Of a stretch of 5,346 bases of DNA, positions 5,265-5,346 are shown piece after piece. Within the stretch, counting starts at the first letter, position 1; each line of letters starts with the position of its first letter. The stretch is from Thiohalobacter sp. (GTDB lineage: Bacteria > Pseudomonadota > Gammaproteobacteria > Thiohalobacterales > Thiohalobacteraceae), in contig JALVEM010000036.1 of the NCBI GenBank assembly GCA_027030825.1, positions 1 through 5,346 on the forward strand, read 5' to 3'. Under the pieces are notes generated by a model that did no database searches, had not been told where the DNA came from, and saw nothing but the letters and a program-made list of their open reading frames with translations. The position numbers were made by a program, and so were the translations under genes.

Positions 5265-5346
5265 GAACCGGGACGGTCAGGAACGCACCGAACAGCCGAC
5301 CGAAAAACGCCGGCAGGATGCGCGCCGCAAGGGGCAGGTGCCGCGC
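5257..5346 (+). CDS. flhB: Flagellar biosynthesis protein FlhB, N-terminal fragment cut by window end
   Basis: FlhB is the export-gate protein whose C-terminal domain self-cleaves to switch secretion from rod/hook to filament substrates. Only the first 30 codons are in the window, and the frame runs open to base 5346. The start is GTG at 5257, the first possible start after the in-frame TGA at 5242-5244, with GGAGG just upstream. The visible peptide begins MAENRDGQERTEQPTEKRRQ and continues to KGQVPR. This is the well-known FlhB N-terminus (the E-x-T-E-x-P-T-x-K-R pattern followed by A-R-x-K-G-Q-V-P-R/S). The start overlaps fliR by 8 bases, and the fliR-flhB order is the common one. Membrane helices and the NPTH cleavage site would be downstream, so completeness cannot be judged. 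Confidence 0.93.
   Translation, partial: MAENRDGQERTEQPTEKRRQDARRKGQVPR

Overview
The window is a GC-rich stretch of a proteobacterial chromosome, tightly packed and all on the plus strand. The protein signatures point to a gammaproteobacterium. The first gene is a stationary-phase-type sigma factor (RpoS), and it is followed by flagellar genes in the classical order fliL-fliM-fliN-fliO-fliP-fliQ-fliR-flhB. A sigma-54-type promoter sits in front of fliL, which fits the Pseudomonas/Vibrio style of flagellar control better than the enteric FlhDC style. I cannot name the genus. The GC content and proteins would suit a Chromatiales-like lineage, but that is inference.

Layout: 1-804 is the 3' part of rpoS, with its start outside the window. 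805-1005 is the only real intergenic region (201 bases). It holds a 12-bp inverted repeat, an AT-rich patch with a possible IHF site, a near-consensus -24/-12 promoter, and a short leader with a FleQ-like dyad. 1006-5264 carries seven complete flagellar genes, and 5257-5346 is the first 30 codons of flhB, cut by the window end. After fliM-fliN (28 bases) the gaps shrink to between 10 bases and an 8-base overlap, as expected of one translationally coupled operon.

How the genes work together: FliL supports the stator-motor interface at the inner membrane. FliM and FliN build the cytoplasmic switch (C-ring), which receives CheY-P and sets rotation direction. FliP, FliQ and FliR form the export gate of the flagellar type III secretion system. 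FliO assists FliP assembly, and FlhB is the export-gate and substrate-specificity protein. RpoS is not a flagellar component. Its position directly upstream is the main unusual feature of gene order.

I see no undescribed protein system, mobile element, CRISPR array or RNA gene here. The observations most worth a second look concern regulation in the rpoS-fliL intergenic region.
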